Below, in pieces: positions 7,913 to 16,328 of a stretch of 64,000 bases of DNA (position 1 is its first letter; each line of letters opens with the position of its first letter). Both the position numbers and the translations under genes were made by a program. The stretch comes from DAMCZI01 sp032095175 (GTDB lineage: Bacteria; Bacillota; Clostridia; Clostridiales; Caloramatoraceae), in assembly GCA_032095175.1 (NCBI GenBank), contig DAMCZI010000008.1, forward strand, positions 1-64,000. The letters run 5' to 3'. The notes under the pieces are model-generated. The model made no database searches. It was not told the DNA's origin and was given only the letters and a program-made list of their open reading frames with translations.

Positions 7913-8076
7913 TTACTTTAATATTTTTTCATATTTACTTCCAAGTTCAGCTATATAACGCAATAAAGATTTTACATTAAGGTATTTATTGATTTATATG
8001 AATTTCGGAAAATATATCGCATAAATGATTTTTAAAAATGTAAAATCATTTATGCGATATATTTAGTACCTTTCCA
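7913..8076 (-). pseudogene. Relic of a transketolase C-terminal subunit gene, split by a MITE
   Basis: Positions 7913-7930 equal 9518-9535 (the 3' end of the intact transketolase gene). Positions 7920-7953 equal 10374-10407 (near its 5' end), joined across the shared 11-mer AATATTTTTTC. The next bases of the gene, TAGTACCTTTCCA, reappear at 8064-8076 after a 110-bp insert. This is what is left of a second copy after an internal deletion between two 11-bp direct repeats and a later insertion. Nothing functional remains. Confidence 0.75.
7954..8063. mobile_element. 110-bp TA-flanked MITE inserted in the transketolase relic
   Basis: The insert is bounded by TA on both sides (7952-7953 and 8064-8065). 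The uninterrupted gene has a single TA at 10406-10407, so TA looks like a target-site duplication. Its ends form imperfect ~25-bp terminal inverted repeats, TATAACGCAATAAAG... and the complement of ...CATTTATGCGATATA. Both run into GATTTTACATT. The right half also folds on itself, with 21-bp arms about 8012-8062. TA target and terminal repeats are typical of IS630/Tc1-mariner-derived MITEs. No transposase is encoded. Confidence 0.65.
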
Positions 8077-8099
8077 ATTGCTATTTATATTAATGTCAA

Positions 8100-8798
8100 T
8101 TACCTTTTATCATATACCCTTTTATATATTTCGATTGAAGCAACCATTAAAGGGAGTCCTGCAATGACAGATATATATCTAAATGGATATATGTAATAGT
8201 TACCCAGATTAATTCCAATCACCCTACTAAAAAAAGTATTTATAAACATCAGTCCAATAAAAATGAAAAGCCATATTCTAAACACTTTTCCCCTTTCATT
8301 ATCAATTATGCCAAAATGATATGAATGAATAGGTGTAGCTAAGGATTTGCGCCTTGCTTTTCTAGCAAATGGTATTATAAATAAAACAATGGCATTGGCA
8401 TATATGAATGCATTTATTGGTATCTTAATTCCTCCTATTCCTTCCCCATATTTTGCTGGAGTAATCATAGCAAAAGAGATGATACTTATTAATATTATAT
8501 ATTTTTGAATAAAGCTTAAGACCTTATATATATTAGGTTTGCTCATTAAATATTCATCAACAATGGACTTGCAAAATTCTCTATAATCATCACCCACAAT
8601 TGTTTCAACTGGTTTATCCTCAATCTGAACCTGTAGCATCATGTCTAAAACATCTTGTAATATTTCTTCCTTTTCTACACTCCTTAAGTCGCTGTTTTGT
8701 ATATTGTTTGTTATTACTTTATATAATGCAAGATTCCTACTGTTAAGCTTATCCTGCTGTTCTATTCTTATCTTTTTTAGTCTAAATTCTCTAAACAT
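8100..8798 (-). CDS. PadR-associated membrane protein, copy 2
   Basis: 232 residues, ATG at 8798, site GGAGGG. It is a paralogue of the protein at 4453-5151. The first ~95 residues are nearly identical (LNSRNLALYKVITNNIQNSD is shared exactly), while the membrane part has diverged. The gradient of identity suggests different selection on the two halves or gene conversion at the 5' end. It sits downstream of a dead padR copy, whose promoter is intact, so it may still be transcribed, now without its own regulator. Function unknown. Confidence 0.72.
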   Translation of the reverse strand: MFREFRLKKIRIEQQDKLNSRNLALYKVITNNIQNSDLRSVEKEEILQDVLDMMLQVQIEDKPVETIVGDDYREFCKSIVDEYLMSKPNIYKVLSFIQKYIILISIISFAMITPAKYGEGIGGIKIPINAFIYANAIVLFIIPFARKARRKSLATPIHSYHFGIIDNERGKVFRIWLFIFIGLMFINTFFSRVIGINLGNYYIYPFRYISVIAGLPLMVASIEIYKRVYDKR

Positions 8799-8801
8799 CA
8801 G

Positions 8802-9122
8802 TTATCCCTCCAACACACTACCTATATTTTCTTTAATTTCAATCTATGAATCCATAAATTCCTTTAGTTCTCTACCCCTTCATCAGTTAAATAATAAGTA
8901 TTTCTTCATAGGCCCAAGGGATGATTCCTTCATAACTGAATGTAAAAGTTCTTTCTTTTCCAGCCTTATTAATATTGGATATACACTTCCCTCGGAAATC
9001 TCCTTAAATCTGTAACTTAATAGTTTTTCACATATTTCATATCAATAAGTCTGATTTGAGCTAACTATTTTAAGAATACATCCTTCCAGGAGACCCTTAA
9101 GTATTTGTGTTGTGTTTGCCAT
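8802..9122 (-). pseudogene. Degenerate padR copy
   Basis: Nucleotide-level duplicate of the padR at 5155-5475. The lesions are readable. The codon for Gly in ETYGYE is TGA (9042-9044). One base is lost in the CTCTAACCCC tract (now CTCTACCCC, near 8875), and there is one extra base near 8896. Start codon, ribosome binding site and promoter are conserved, so decay appears recent. Confidence 0.88.
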
Positions 9123-9202
9123 TTACTCGCCTACTATGTAATACATAATAGTCTTTAATCCCATAATACCTCCACTACTTTGCATTGTCAATTAGTAAGG
9201 GG

Positions 9203-9516
9203 GACATTATTTCCCCCTACTCTGGAATAAGCCTGGTACAATTCTTCTAAATTCAACTCCTCTACGATTTGACTTAGCAACCTCACAGAATCATCTTTAG
9301 GAATCATGTATTCAGATATGGTCAGATATTCAGTATTTATCGGAAGTGTCAATTGATAACCTTGTCCAATAATGGTATATTTTTTTTTGTGTTAATTTGA
9401 AGTTTTGCATACATCAATTATACACCTTTTCCCGAGTCTTTCAGACTCGGGAATCGTATTTTTTGCATAAAGAAAGGACCATCACACTAATTTCTTAGTG
9501 CGACAGCCCCTTTTAG
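9203..9516 (-). mobile_element. IS1182-family remnant (5' end only)
   Basis: An ATG at 9414 (minus) opens about 70 codons. They include LPINTEYLTISEYMIPKDDS and VRLLSQIVEELNLEELYQAY, the N-terminus of IS1182-type transposases, and then end abruptly in VPLTN-stop at the junction with padR-upstream DNA. Upstream lie a hairpin CCCGAGTC/GACTCGGG (about 9431-9452) and the terminal sequence AGGGGCTGTCGCACTAA, which abuts the stop of the transketolase gene. Most of the transposase and the far end are missing, so it cannot be autonomous. Confidence 0.8.
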
Positions 9517-9517
9517 G

Positions 9518-10450
9518 TTACTTTAATATTTTTTCTACCTTTTCTATAAGGTTTTCAACAGTTAGGCCATGTTTCTTGTAAAGATCATCAGGGTTTCCTG
9601 ATTCTCCGAAGGTGTCATTTATTGCTATGCCTGAAACCTTGCATGGGTGTTCGCTTGCGGTAACTTCACATACTGAGCTGTAAAGTCCTCCGTTTAGGAA
9701 GTGGTCTTCCATAACTACTATTCCCTTTGTTTCCTTTGCAGCCTTTATAATTATATTCTTATCAAGTGGCTTTATGGTAGGCATATCTATAACCCTTGCA
9801 TTTATTCCTCTTTTCTTTAGCTCCATAGCTCCTTCATATATAACAGGAACTGTTGCTCCGTGGGCAATTAGGGTTACATCATCACCATCAACTATTGTGT
9901 ATCCTTTACCTATTTCAAATTCCCATTCTTCCTTGAATACAACAGAACATTCCTTTCTTCCCACTCTTACATATACAGGACCGTCATGCTGTATTGCCTT
10001 TTCTATTGCTTTTCTTGTTTCTATTTCATCTCCAGGTGCTAGAACAACAAAGCCTGGAAGTTCCTTCATGATTGCTATGTCATCTAAGCTCTGGTGTATC
10101 GCACCATCCATTCCAACTGATAGTCCTGGATGGGTTGATATAACCTTTACATTAAGGTTTGAATATGCAATTGATTGTCTTATCTGGTCGTAGCATCTTC
10201 CTGGTGCAAAGCATGCAAAGCTGCTCATAACTGGTATGAAGCCAGTCCTTGCAAGACCTGCTGCCACACCAACCATGTTCTGTTCTGCTATTCCAACATT
10301 AACATGTCTGTCAGGGAATTTTTTTGTAAATTCCTCTGTTTTAGTTGCCTTTGCCAAGTCTGCATTTACTACAAATATTTTTTCATATTTACTTCCAAGT
10401 TCAGCTAGTACCTTTCCATATACGTCCCTTGGTGACATTGGTTTACTCAT
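9518..10450 (-). CDS. Transketolase, C-terminal subunit
   Basis: 310 residues; ATG at 10450 with AGGAGGTGG. It carries the pyrimidine-binding and C-terminal transketolase domains: NVGIAEQNMVGVAAGLA (with the catalytic Glu), SVGMDGAIHQSLDDIA and VVMEDHFLNGGLYSS. Together with the upstream N-terminal subunit it forms a split transketolase. Such enzymes transfer two-carbon ketol units in the pentose phosphate pathway using thiamine diphosphate. The ATG overlaps the last codons of the N-subunit (8 bp), so the two are translationally coupled. It closes the PTS operon. A relic of a second copy lies at 7913-8076. Confidence 0.93.
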   Translation of the reverse strand: MSKPMSPRDVYGKVLAELGSKYEKIFVVNADLAKATKTEEFTKKFPDRHVNVGIAEQNMVGVAAGLARTGFIPVMSSFACFAPGRCYDQIRQSIAYSNLNVKVISTHPGLSVGMDGAIHQSLDDIAIMKELPGFVVLAPGDEIETRKAIEKAIQHDGPVYVRVGRKECSVVFKEEWEFEIGKGYTIVDGDDVTLIAHGATVPVIYEGAMELKKRGINARVIDMPTIKPLDKNIIIKAAKETKGIVVMEDHFLNGGLYSSVCEVTASEHPCKVSGIAINDTFGESGNPDDLYKKHGLTVENLIEKVEKILK

Positions 10451-11279
10451 TTAAAGCCACCTCCTGCTTCTCAAGCTCTTCAAGGGCTATTTTAAATTCT
10501 TCATCAGTTATCTTCTTTGAATGCCATTCAACAACGTTTTCCATATAGGATATTCCTTTTCCCTTTACGGTATTGGCAATTATAACGTTTGCACAGCCCT
10601 CTTTTACTTCTCCAAAACCTCTTTCAATATCCTCAAAATCATGTCCATCAACCTCTATTGCATTAAAACCAAAGGCTTCAAACTTTTCCTTGAAGTTGTT
10701 ATTTCCCATGATATTTTCGAAGGTATCATCAAGCTGCAGCTTGTTATTATCAACAATTAAAACAAGGTTGTCAAGCTTTAAATTTCCCTGGAGCATTGCT
10801 GCTTCCCAGTTCTGTCCTTCTTGAAGTTCTCCATCTCCAACTAGTACATATACATTGCTTTTGATTACCTTTTTCTTTAATCCGAGAGCAATTCCTATTC
10901 CAAAGGAGAAACCCTGTCCAAGGGAACCTGATGAGTTTTCAATACCAGGTATTGAATCCATGTGGCTGTGTCCTTGAAGTCTTGTGTTCACCTGTCTGTA
11001 AGTCTTTAATTCCTCTAGTGGAAAAAATCCTCTTCTTGCAAGTGTGGAATAGTATCCAAGGGAAGCATGCCCTTTGCTTATTATGAAAATGTCCCTGTCT
11101 TCCTTCATGGGGTTATTAGTATCTATATTCATCTTGTCAAAATACAGATAAACTAGCATTTCTGTCTCTGAATATGAGCCCCCAATATGACCTGATGTAG
11201 CAATCCTCTGAGTATATAGGCAGTCTCTTCTTACATCGATTGCTGTTTTCTTTAGTTCATTTAATCTTTTTTTATCCAT
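10443..11279 (-). CDS. Transketolase, N-terminal subunit
   Basis: 278 residues from the ATG at 11279 (AGGGGTGAT upstream); a start 9 bases earlier lacks spacing. It contains the thiamine-diphosphate-binding half: SGHIGGSYSETEMLVYLYF, ISKGHASLGYYS, GSLGQGFSFGIGIALG and the metal/TPP motif GDGELQEGQNWEAA...NLVLIVDNN. It pairs with the C-terminal subunit encoded next. It follows a terminator-like hairpin (11297-11323) that separates it from the PTS genes, so expression relative to the transporter may be attenuated. The association with a UlaA-type PTS suggests the transketolase handles pentose phosphates derived from the imported sugar. Confidence 0.93.
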   Translation of the reverse strand: MDKKRLNELKKTAIDVRRDCLYTQRIATSGHIGGSYSETEMLVYLYFDKMNIDTNNPMKEDRDIFIISKGHASLGYYSTLARRGFFPLEELKTYRQVNTRLQGHSHMDSIPGIENSSGSLGQGFSFGIGIALGLKKKVIKSNVYVLVGDGELQEGQNWEAAMLQGNLKLDNLVLIVDNNKLQLDDTFENIMGNNNFKEKFEAFGFNAIEVDGHDFEDIERGFGEVKEGCANVIIANTVKGKGISYMENVVEWHSKKITDEEFKIALEELEKQEVALNE

Positions 11280-11296
11280 AATTATCACCCCTAAGG

Positions 11297-11323
11297 AAAA
11301 AGGGTAGAAAATCTACCCTTTTT
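11297..11323 (-). terminator. Intra-operon terminator or attenuator
   Basis: AAAAAGGGTAGA (11297-11308) pairs with TCTACCCTTTTT (11312-11323), with A/T runs on both sides. It lies between the EIIC stop and the transketolase N-subunit ribosome binding site. It probably lowers read-through into the transketolase genes. Confidence 0.7.
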
Positions 11324-11327
11324 TATT

Positions 11328-12590
11328 TTAGTGTACAAATATCTTTAATACATTTCCAAGAACAATACCTACTAGACCAAAGTCAGCATCACTGAATGTA
11401 GTGTTTGCATATCCAAGGCCTCCAAGTACAGGAAGTAGAAGTACTGGAAGGAATGTTATTAGTAATCCATGTATGAAGGAACCAATAACTGCTCCTCTTC
11501 TTCCACCTGTAGCATTTCCAAATACACCTGCAGTAGCACCACAGAAGAAGTGTGGTACAACACCTGGAAGTATAACTGGTGCCTTAAGTGCTATAAGAAT
11601 GAACATACCAACTACTCCACCAACAAAGCTTGAAAGGAATCCTATCAATACTGCGTTTGGTGCATATGGGTAAACAACTGGACAGTCAAGTGCTGGCTTA
11701 GCATCTGGAACTATCTTCTCAGCAATTCCTCTAAATGCTGGTACGATTTCTGCAAGTATAAGTCTAACACCTGTAAGTATTACATATACTCCACCTGCAA
11801 ATGTTATTGCCTGAATAAGTGAGAATACTATAAAGTTCTGTCCACCACTTAATTGTGATTCAACAAAAGTCTTACCTGCTGCAATTGCAACTATTAGGTA
11901 AAGTATTCCCATTGTTAAACTTATTGCTACTGATGTATCTCTAAGGAATGCAAGTCCCTGTGGAAATTCCATTTCTTCAGTTGACTTTGAACCCTTTCCA
12001 ACAACCTTTCCTACTGCTGCTGCTACAATATAGCCAAATGTTCCAAAGTGACCAAATGCCACATCATCTTGTCCTGTAATCTTTTTCATTGTAGGTTGAG
12101 CTATTGCTGGGAATATTGCCATTACAAATCCAAGTATTATTGAACCAACTACAACAAGTGAAACTCCCTTCATTCCTCCAGCAACAAGTATTGCTGCTAT
12201 CATACATGCCATGTATAGTGTATGATGTCCTGTAAGGAAGATGTACTTAAGCTTTGTAAATCTTGCTATTACAATGTTTGCAAGCATACCAAATGCCATT
12301 ATAAGTGCTGTTTGTGTTCCATAAGTCTTAAGTGCTAGAGCAACTATTGCTTCATTGTTTGGAACTATACCTTTAATTCCAAATCCCTGCTGGAACATAG
12401 TACCAAAGTGTCCAAGTGAGCCAACAACGATACCAGCTCCTCCACCAAGTACCAAGAATCCCATTATTGTTTTAATTGTTCCCTTTACAACATCCGCTGC
12501 TGATTTCTTTTGAGCTATAAGTCCTATCATTGCTACAAGACCAACTAATATTGCAGGTACACTTAGGATGTCAAGAATAATTTTTAACAT
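11328..12590 (-). CDS. ulaA: PTS EIIC, ascorbate/UlaA (SgaT) type
   Basis: 420 residues; about ten transmembrane segments with the UlaA-family pattern: GGAGIVVGSLGHFGTMFQQG near residue 60, TGHHTLYMAC, FGHFGTFGYIVAA, and the C-terminal PHFFCGATAGVFGNATGGRRG. It is the membrane channel of a sugar phosphotransferase system. Family members import L-ascorbate or related sugar acids and pentitols; the substrate here is not determined. EIIB is encoded immediately upstream. No separate EIIA gene exists nearby, and the operon regulator carries an EIIA domain. The absence of ulaD/E/F-type genes next to it makes ascorbate itself doubtful. Confidence 0.9.
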   Translation of the reverse strand: MLKIILDILSVPAILVGLVAMIGLIAQKKSAADVVKGTIKTIMGFLVLGGGAGIVVGSLGHFGTMFQQGFGIKGIVPNNEAIVALALKTYGTQTALIMAFGMLANIVIARFTKLKYIFLTGHHTLYMACMIAAILVAGGMKGVSLVVVGSIILGFVMAIFPAIAQPTMKKITGQDDVAFGHFGTFGYIVAAAVGKVVGKGSKSTEEMEFPQGLAFLRDTSVAISLTMGILYLIVAIAAGKTFVESQLSGGQNFIVFSLIQAITFAGGVYVILTGVRLILAEIVPAFRGIAEKIVPDAKPALDCPVVYPYAPNAVLIGFLSSFVGGVVGMFILIALKAPVILPGVVPHFFCGATAGVFGNATGGRRGAVIGSFIHGLLITFLPVLLLPVLGGLGYANTTFSDADFGLVGIVLGNVLKIFVH

Positions 12591-12616
12591 AAAAGACCCC
12601 CCTTTGTATATTTAAA

Positions 12617-12898
12617 TTAAATTAGACCCATTGATTTAAATACTTCTGATAGCTTTTCCTTTAATTCCTTTGTATCAATCATGTTGTTAAGTGATACAAC
12701 CTGGCCTCCAAGGTTTGTAAGCTGACTTGCTATATCCCTTGTTCCCACATAGATGTCTGACTTTATTCCCTTTGCAGATGAAAGGTCTGAATGGTCTACT
12801 TCAGCAGCTACGTTTAGCTCCTTTAAAACCTTCTTAATATTCATCTCGATCATGAAGCTGCTTCCTAAACCACTTCCACAGCAAACTAGTATTTTCAT
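12617..12898 (-). CDS. ulaB: PTS EIIB, lactose/ascorbate type
   Basis: 93 residues. The N-terminal phospho-Cys P-loop is visible: MKILVCCGSGLGSSFMIEM (Cys6/Cys7, with the Cys preceding GSGLGSS as the expected phosphorylation site). Typical length for SgaB/UlaB. It accepts phosphate from an EIIA domain and passes it to the sugar at the EIIC encoded next. It has its own AAGGAGGA-type site, 12 bases downstream of the regulator stop, within the operon. Confidence 0.9.
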   Translation of the reverse strand: MKILVCCGSGLGSSFMIEMNIKKVLKELNVAAEVDHSDLSSAKGIKSDIYVGTRDIASQLTNLGGQVVSLNNMIDTKELKEKLSEVFKSMGLI

Positions 12899-12910
12899 AG
12901 TAACTCCTCC

Positions 12911-15049
12911 TTAATTTGAATATTTATTTATGACTTTAATTACATCCTCTTTATTAGTTGCATTAAAAATCACATTCATATCTTCCCCATTCATGAACAA
13001 TTCCATAAGCTGAGATAATGCTTTTAAGTGCGTTTCGTTGTCAACTGCTGCAACAGTTATAACAAGCTTTACAGGATCGTTGGTTTCATTTCCAAACTTA
13101 ACTGGTTCCTTTAATGTTGTAAGACTCATTGAAAGAGTATTTACTCCATTTTCAGGTCTTGCATGAGAAAGAACTATTCCTGGTGCAACAACCATATATG
13201 GTCCAAGTGTTTTAAAGTTTTCTATTATTGCTTCCTCATATTTTGTCTCAACATATCCCTTGTCTACAAGTACTTCTGTTCCTGCCTTTATAGCTTCAAC
13301 CCAATCCTTACAATTAACATTAATTCTTACGGTTTCCTGTGTTAATAAATCTGAAAGCATATATATAAACCTTCCCTCCTGCATATTCTTGTTTACTTTC
13401 TTTATTTCATATAGTAACTCATATTTTAGATGCTCCCTGTCCTGTATAGTACAGTATTTTTCTACTACGCTTATAAACCTGTTTACTATATGAATTTCAT
13501 TATCTTCATTTCTCCATTTTCTATATCTTGCCTTTAGAAATCCTCCAAGCTTTTCAAAATCTCTGTTTGATAAAAGAGGACTTATCCTTATATACTGGTC
13601 TCCTTCAAGATTTGGTATTTCAACGGTGCTTATAATCGCATCATAGTTTTTGCCATTTACTTTATTCATCTCTCTACAGGATATAGTATCAACAATTTCT
13701 ACATCAAACTCATTTGCAATCTGAGAAGCTACCATTCTAGCTGTTCCTATACCAGTTCCGCATACTATTACAACCTTTGACTTTGCTCTTCTATTGTGCT
13801 TTGCATTTTCAAGAGCAGCACCAAAATGCATTGTGATATAGGATATCTCATGTTCATCTACCTTCTGCCCTAGGAACTCCTCAAGATGCCTTGCTGCATA
13901 CATTGTATCTATAAAAAGCTGACCATAGTTTGCCTTTATTTCATTATGCAGTGGATTTACAAGCTTCTTGTTATACTTCATTCTAAAAAGTCCTGGTCTT
14001 AGGTGAGTAACCAATCCCTGTATAACTCTCTCCTTATCTTCTCCGAAGTCTGCATTATAAAGCTTTTCTATTTCATTTGTCATAAGCTTTGCAATATTGT
14101 ATATTTCATCATCATGATCTTCACCATCTAGCTTTGACAAATCATCCTCAAAAATCCTTGCTCCAGAAAGGTGGAGTACTATATAGCTTGTTTCTTCATC
14201 CGGAACAACGATTCCATATTGCTTTTCAATTTCATTAATCATTGATTTTGCAACCCTGTACTCGCTGCTTTCCTCCCCAGTTTTGATATAAACTTGAGGA
14301 AGGTATATCGTTTTGTTAAGCTGTATTCGCTTAATCATTATTGCAATATGAGTTAACAAGCCGCCATAGGCATCATCGCTGAATTTTTTTCCAAGCTCTG
14401 TTTCGGCCTTTCTTATAAGTCCATCAAGGAAATCAACGTCCATATCTTCAAAGAGTACATCAAACTGTAGATTTTTTATTCTAGACTGCGCCATTCTTCT
14501 GTTTACATAGTTTAAAATGTCCTCGGTTGAAACAGTCTCAGAAACTAACTCTATTATCGTTTTTCTTTTGTCGTATTCACTGCCTTCTACGCTTATTCCA
14601 ACCCTTGGTTTCCTTATTAGGCTTAAATCTCTTCCCTTAAGCCATTCTTCAATTTCATCCAGTTCCTTTAAAACTGTATTTTTGGAAACGCAGAGGCTGT
14701 TTTGCAATTCTGAAATATTTACAGGGTCATCAGATTGAAGTACCTTTGACACAATATACTTAAATCTTTCTTCCTTGGAATAGTTGTACTTAAAAGGTGT
14801 TGGCGCCTTTATAAATCCTTTAAGGAATTCATCAAGCCCCTCTTCATTTAGAATACGAACTCCCATGTTGTGCTTTCTATCAAGATATTTAAAACCATTT
14901 TTCACTAGAAAGCTTTCTATTTTGTCAACATTATATCTGATGCTTCTTTCAGTAACGTTGTATATTTCAGCCAGTTCTTCAGTTTTTACATAGTCGTTTC
15001 TTTTAATGAGGTATTGTAATATTTCTATACATTTTTTATTAAGCTCCAA
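12911..15049 (-). CDS. PRD-containing transcriptional regulator with EIIB and EIIA domains (BglG/MtlR type)
   Basis: About 712 residues if started at the TTG at 15049 (GGAAGTGA upstream); ATG 15064 and TTG 15091 are in-frame alternatives. Domain order: two HTH domains (KTEELAEIYNVTERSIRYNV; NISELQNSLCVSKNTVLKEL), two PRD domains with the regulatory His residues (LLTHIAIMIKR, HLRPGLFRMKYN), an EIIB-like domain (VVIVCGTGIGTARMVASQI) and a fructose/mannitol-type EIIA at the C-terminus (GIVLSHARPENGVN, presumed phospho-His). Such proteins activate their operon when dephosphorylated by transport. As this operon lacks a free EIIA, the EIIA domain may also serve the transporter; that is inference. 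Confidence 0.9.
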   Translation of the reverse strand: MELNKKCIEILQYLIKRNDYVKTEELAEIYNVTERSIRYNVDKIESFLVKNGFKYLDRKHNMGVRILNEEGLDEFLKGFIKAPTPFKYNYSKEERFKYIVSKVLQSDDPVNISELQNSLCVSKNTVLKELDEIEEWLKGRDLSLIRKPRVGISVEGSEYDKRKTIIELVSETVSTEDILNYVNRRMAQSRIKNLQFDVLFEDMDVDFLDGLIRKAETELGKKFSDDAYGGLLTHIAIMIKRIQLNKTIYLPQVYIKTGEESSEYRVAKSMINEIEKQYGIVVPDEETSYIVLHLSGARIFEDDLSKLDGEDHDDEIYNIAKLMTNEIEKLYNADFGEDKERVIQGLVTHLRPGLFRMKYNKKLVNPLHNEIKANYGQLFIDTMYAARHLEEFLGQKVDEHEISYITMHFGAALENAKHNRRAKSKVVIVCGTGIGTARMVASQIANEFDVEIVDTISCREMNKVNGKNYDAIISTVEIPNLEGDQYIRISPLLSNRDFEKLGGFLKARYRKWRNEDNEIHIVNRFISVVEKYCTIQDREHLKYELLYEIKKVNKNMQEGRFIYMLSDLLTQETVRINVNCKDWVEAIKAGTEVLVDKGYVETKYEEAIIENFKTLGPYMVVAPGIVLSHARPENGVNTLSMSLTTLKEPVKFGNETNDPVKLVITVAAVDNETHLKALSQLMELFMNGEDMNVIFNATNKEDVIKVINKYSN

Positions 15050-15393
15050 TAAAATCACTTCCATTCTATAATTGTGTGAATATTCCAACAACGGAAATTA
15101 TGAACCATTGTTTCACTATAATATTATTGTTATGAAACTTAATAAAAAAATTATATCATATCAAATCATTTCTCAACAGTTTTATCCTTCTCTTGATTAT
15201 AATTATATAGTATACATGAAGGATATTAAATAGCTTGTAAGCACTATCTCCTTCCAAGAGTTTCGGAAAAAATGAACTATATATGATTAACATATCCCAT
15301 TTAAATCACGATGCACATTGTGCCTAGGTTAATACTGGTATATTTATTATTATTTTGATAGAATATTTTATAAGATATATTTTAAATTCTAAA
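15050..15393. other. AT-rich upstream region of the PTS operon
   Basis: No gene is seen between the PTS regulator and the palindrome at 15394. The notable feature is an inverted repeat GTTTCA ... TGAAAC spanning about 15110-15138, around a TATAATATTATT tract, near the expected minus-strand promoter. It could be an operator, but nothing else supports this. The rest is AT-rich sequence with no recognised signal. Confidence 0.4.
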
Positions 15394-15501
15394 TATAAAT
15401 CAAAAATTCTATTACATTTTGTCTTTTTAAACATCCTAAGGTCGGACCAATACTGCAGGGCTGTTTAAAAAAACAAAATGTAAAGAATTTTACGATTTAT
15501 A
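15394..15501 (+). repeat. 108-bp palindromic element, copy A
   Basis: Ends TATAAATC / GATTTATA. Long arms AAATTCTATTACATTTTGTC and the partner ending CAAAATGTAAAGAATTTT. Asymmetric centre CTAAGGTCGGACCAAT then GCAGGGCT. It lies in the leader of the tetR gene. Copies B, C and D are at 32460, 33746 and 50825. Confidence 0.85.
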
Positions 15502-15565
15502 TATATCATTGATATACTTTCATTTTGGACTTATTTCTACAACAATAATTTAAAGAGGTGTCGCT

Positions 15566-16171
15566 ATGAGCATTGAAACTTTAGATACAAGGGGGAAGAT
15601 ACTCCAGGCTGCAATCGATATAGTCGGACTTAAAGGGGAGGTTACAATAAGAGAGATTACTGAAAAAGCTGGTGCTAATGTAGCCTCAATCAACTATCAT
15701 TTTGGAAACAAGAACAATCTTTTAAAGGAGGTTGAAAGCTACTATTCAGGAATTTTATATGATCGTCAGTGCAAAATGTTAGAAGACAATCACCTGACAT
15801 CAAGTGAAAAGCTTGTAAATTGGACAAAAAGTTTTATCGATTTTTTATTTGAGTATCCCTCACTTTTTGGACTTATAGGAGCCCTTTCAATTGAAGATAA
15901 AGATTATAAGCCGCGTATTATAGAAAAAATATATTTAAACAAAGAGCTTCAAAACATTATTATAGAAATAATAAAAAGGGCAACCGGAATTATTGATGAA
16001 AAAACTCTTAATTATAAATATTTACAGCTATTCTCTGGCATAGTTGGTATTGTGGTAAGCAGAATAGTTTCAAACACATTTGGAAACGGAGATAGTATAT
16101 TTGATATCGATAGCAGAGAAGCAATTGATGAATATGCAAACATTTTAATTAAAGGGGTACTATCAAACTAA
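15566..16171 (+). CDS. TetR-family transcriptional regulator
   Basis: 201 residues, ATG with AAAGAGGTG. N-terminal TetR helix-turn-helix: RGKILQAAIDIVGLKGEVTI and REITEKAGANVASINYHFGN (NYHFGNK is the recognition helix end). The C-terminal half is an all-helical ligand/dimer domain without a known signature. It is followed by a terminator and then by the MMPL exporter gene, whose promoter holds two palindromes that fit TetR operators. The likely role is ligand-responsive repressor of the exporter and its partner. Its own leader carries palindromic element A. Confidence 0.92.
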   Translation: MSIETLDTRGKILQAAIDIVGLKGEVTIREITEKAGANVASINYHFGNKNNLLKEVESYYSGILYDRQCKMLEDNHLTSSEKLVNWTKSFIDFLFEYPSLFGLIGALSIEDKDYKPRIIEKIYLNKELQNIIIEIIKRATGIIDEKTLNYKYLQLFSGIVGIVVSRIVSNTFGNGDSIFDIDSREAIDEYANILIKGVLSN

Positions 16172-16195
16172 TATTTTATAAGAATATAATTTTTT

Positions 16196-16223
16196 AAAAG
16201 TCACTGAAATTTCAGTGACTTTT
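16196..16223 (+). terminator. Terminator of tetR
   Basis: Perfect arms AAAAGTCACTGAAA / TTTCAGTGACTTTT followed by more T residues, 25 bases after the tetR stop codon. Confidence 0.88.
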
Positions 16224-16328
16224 TTGTATAAATACCCTTAATGTGTTATAAAATAGTGTAAAGTTATGCATATATTTACTTTTGAATAAATCAGTTCATT
16301 TACTACGTACTTCCAAATAATTTAATAC

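Noticed and set aside
11328..12898. Definite assignment of the PTS to L-ascorbate
   Set aside because: UlaA/UlaB similarity defines the family only. The ulaD/E/F catabolic genes are absent and a split transketolase is present instead.
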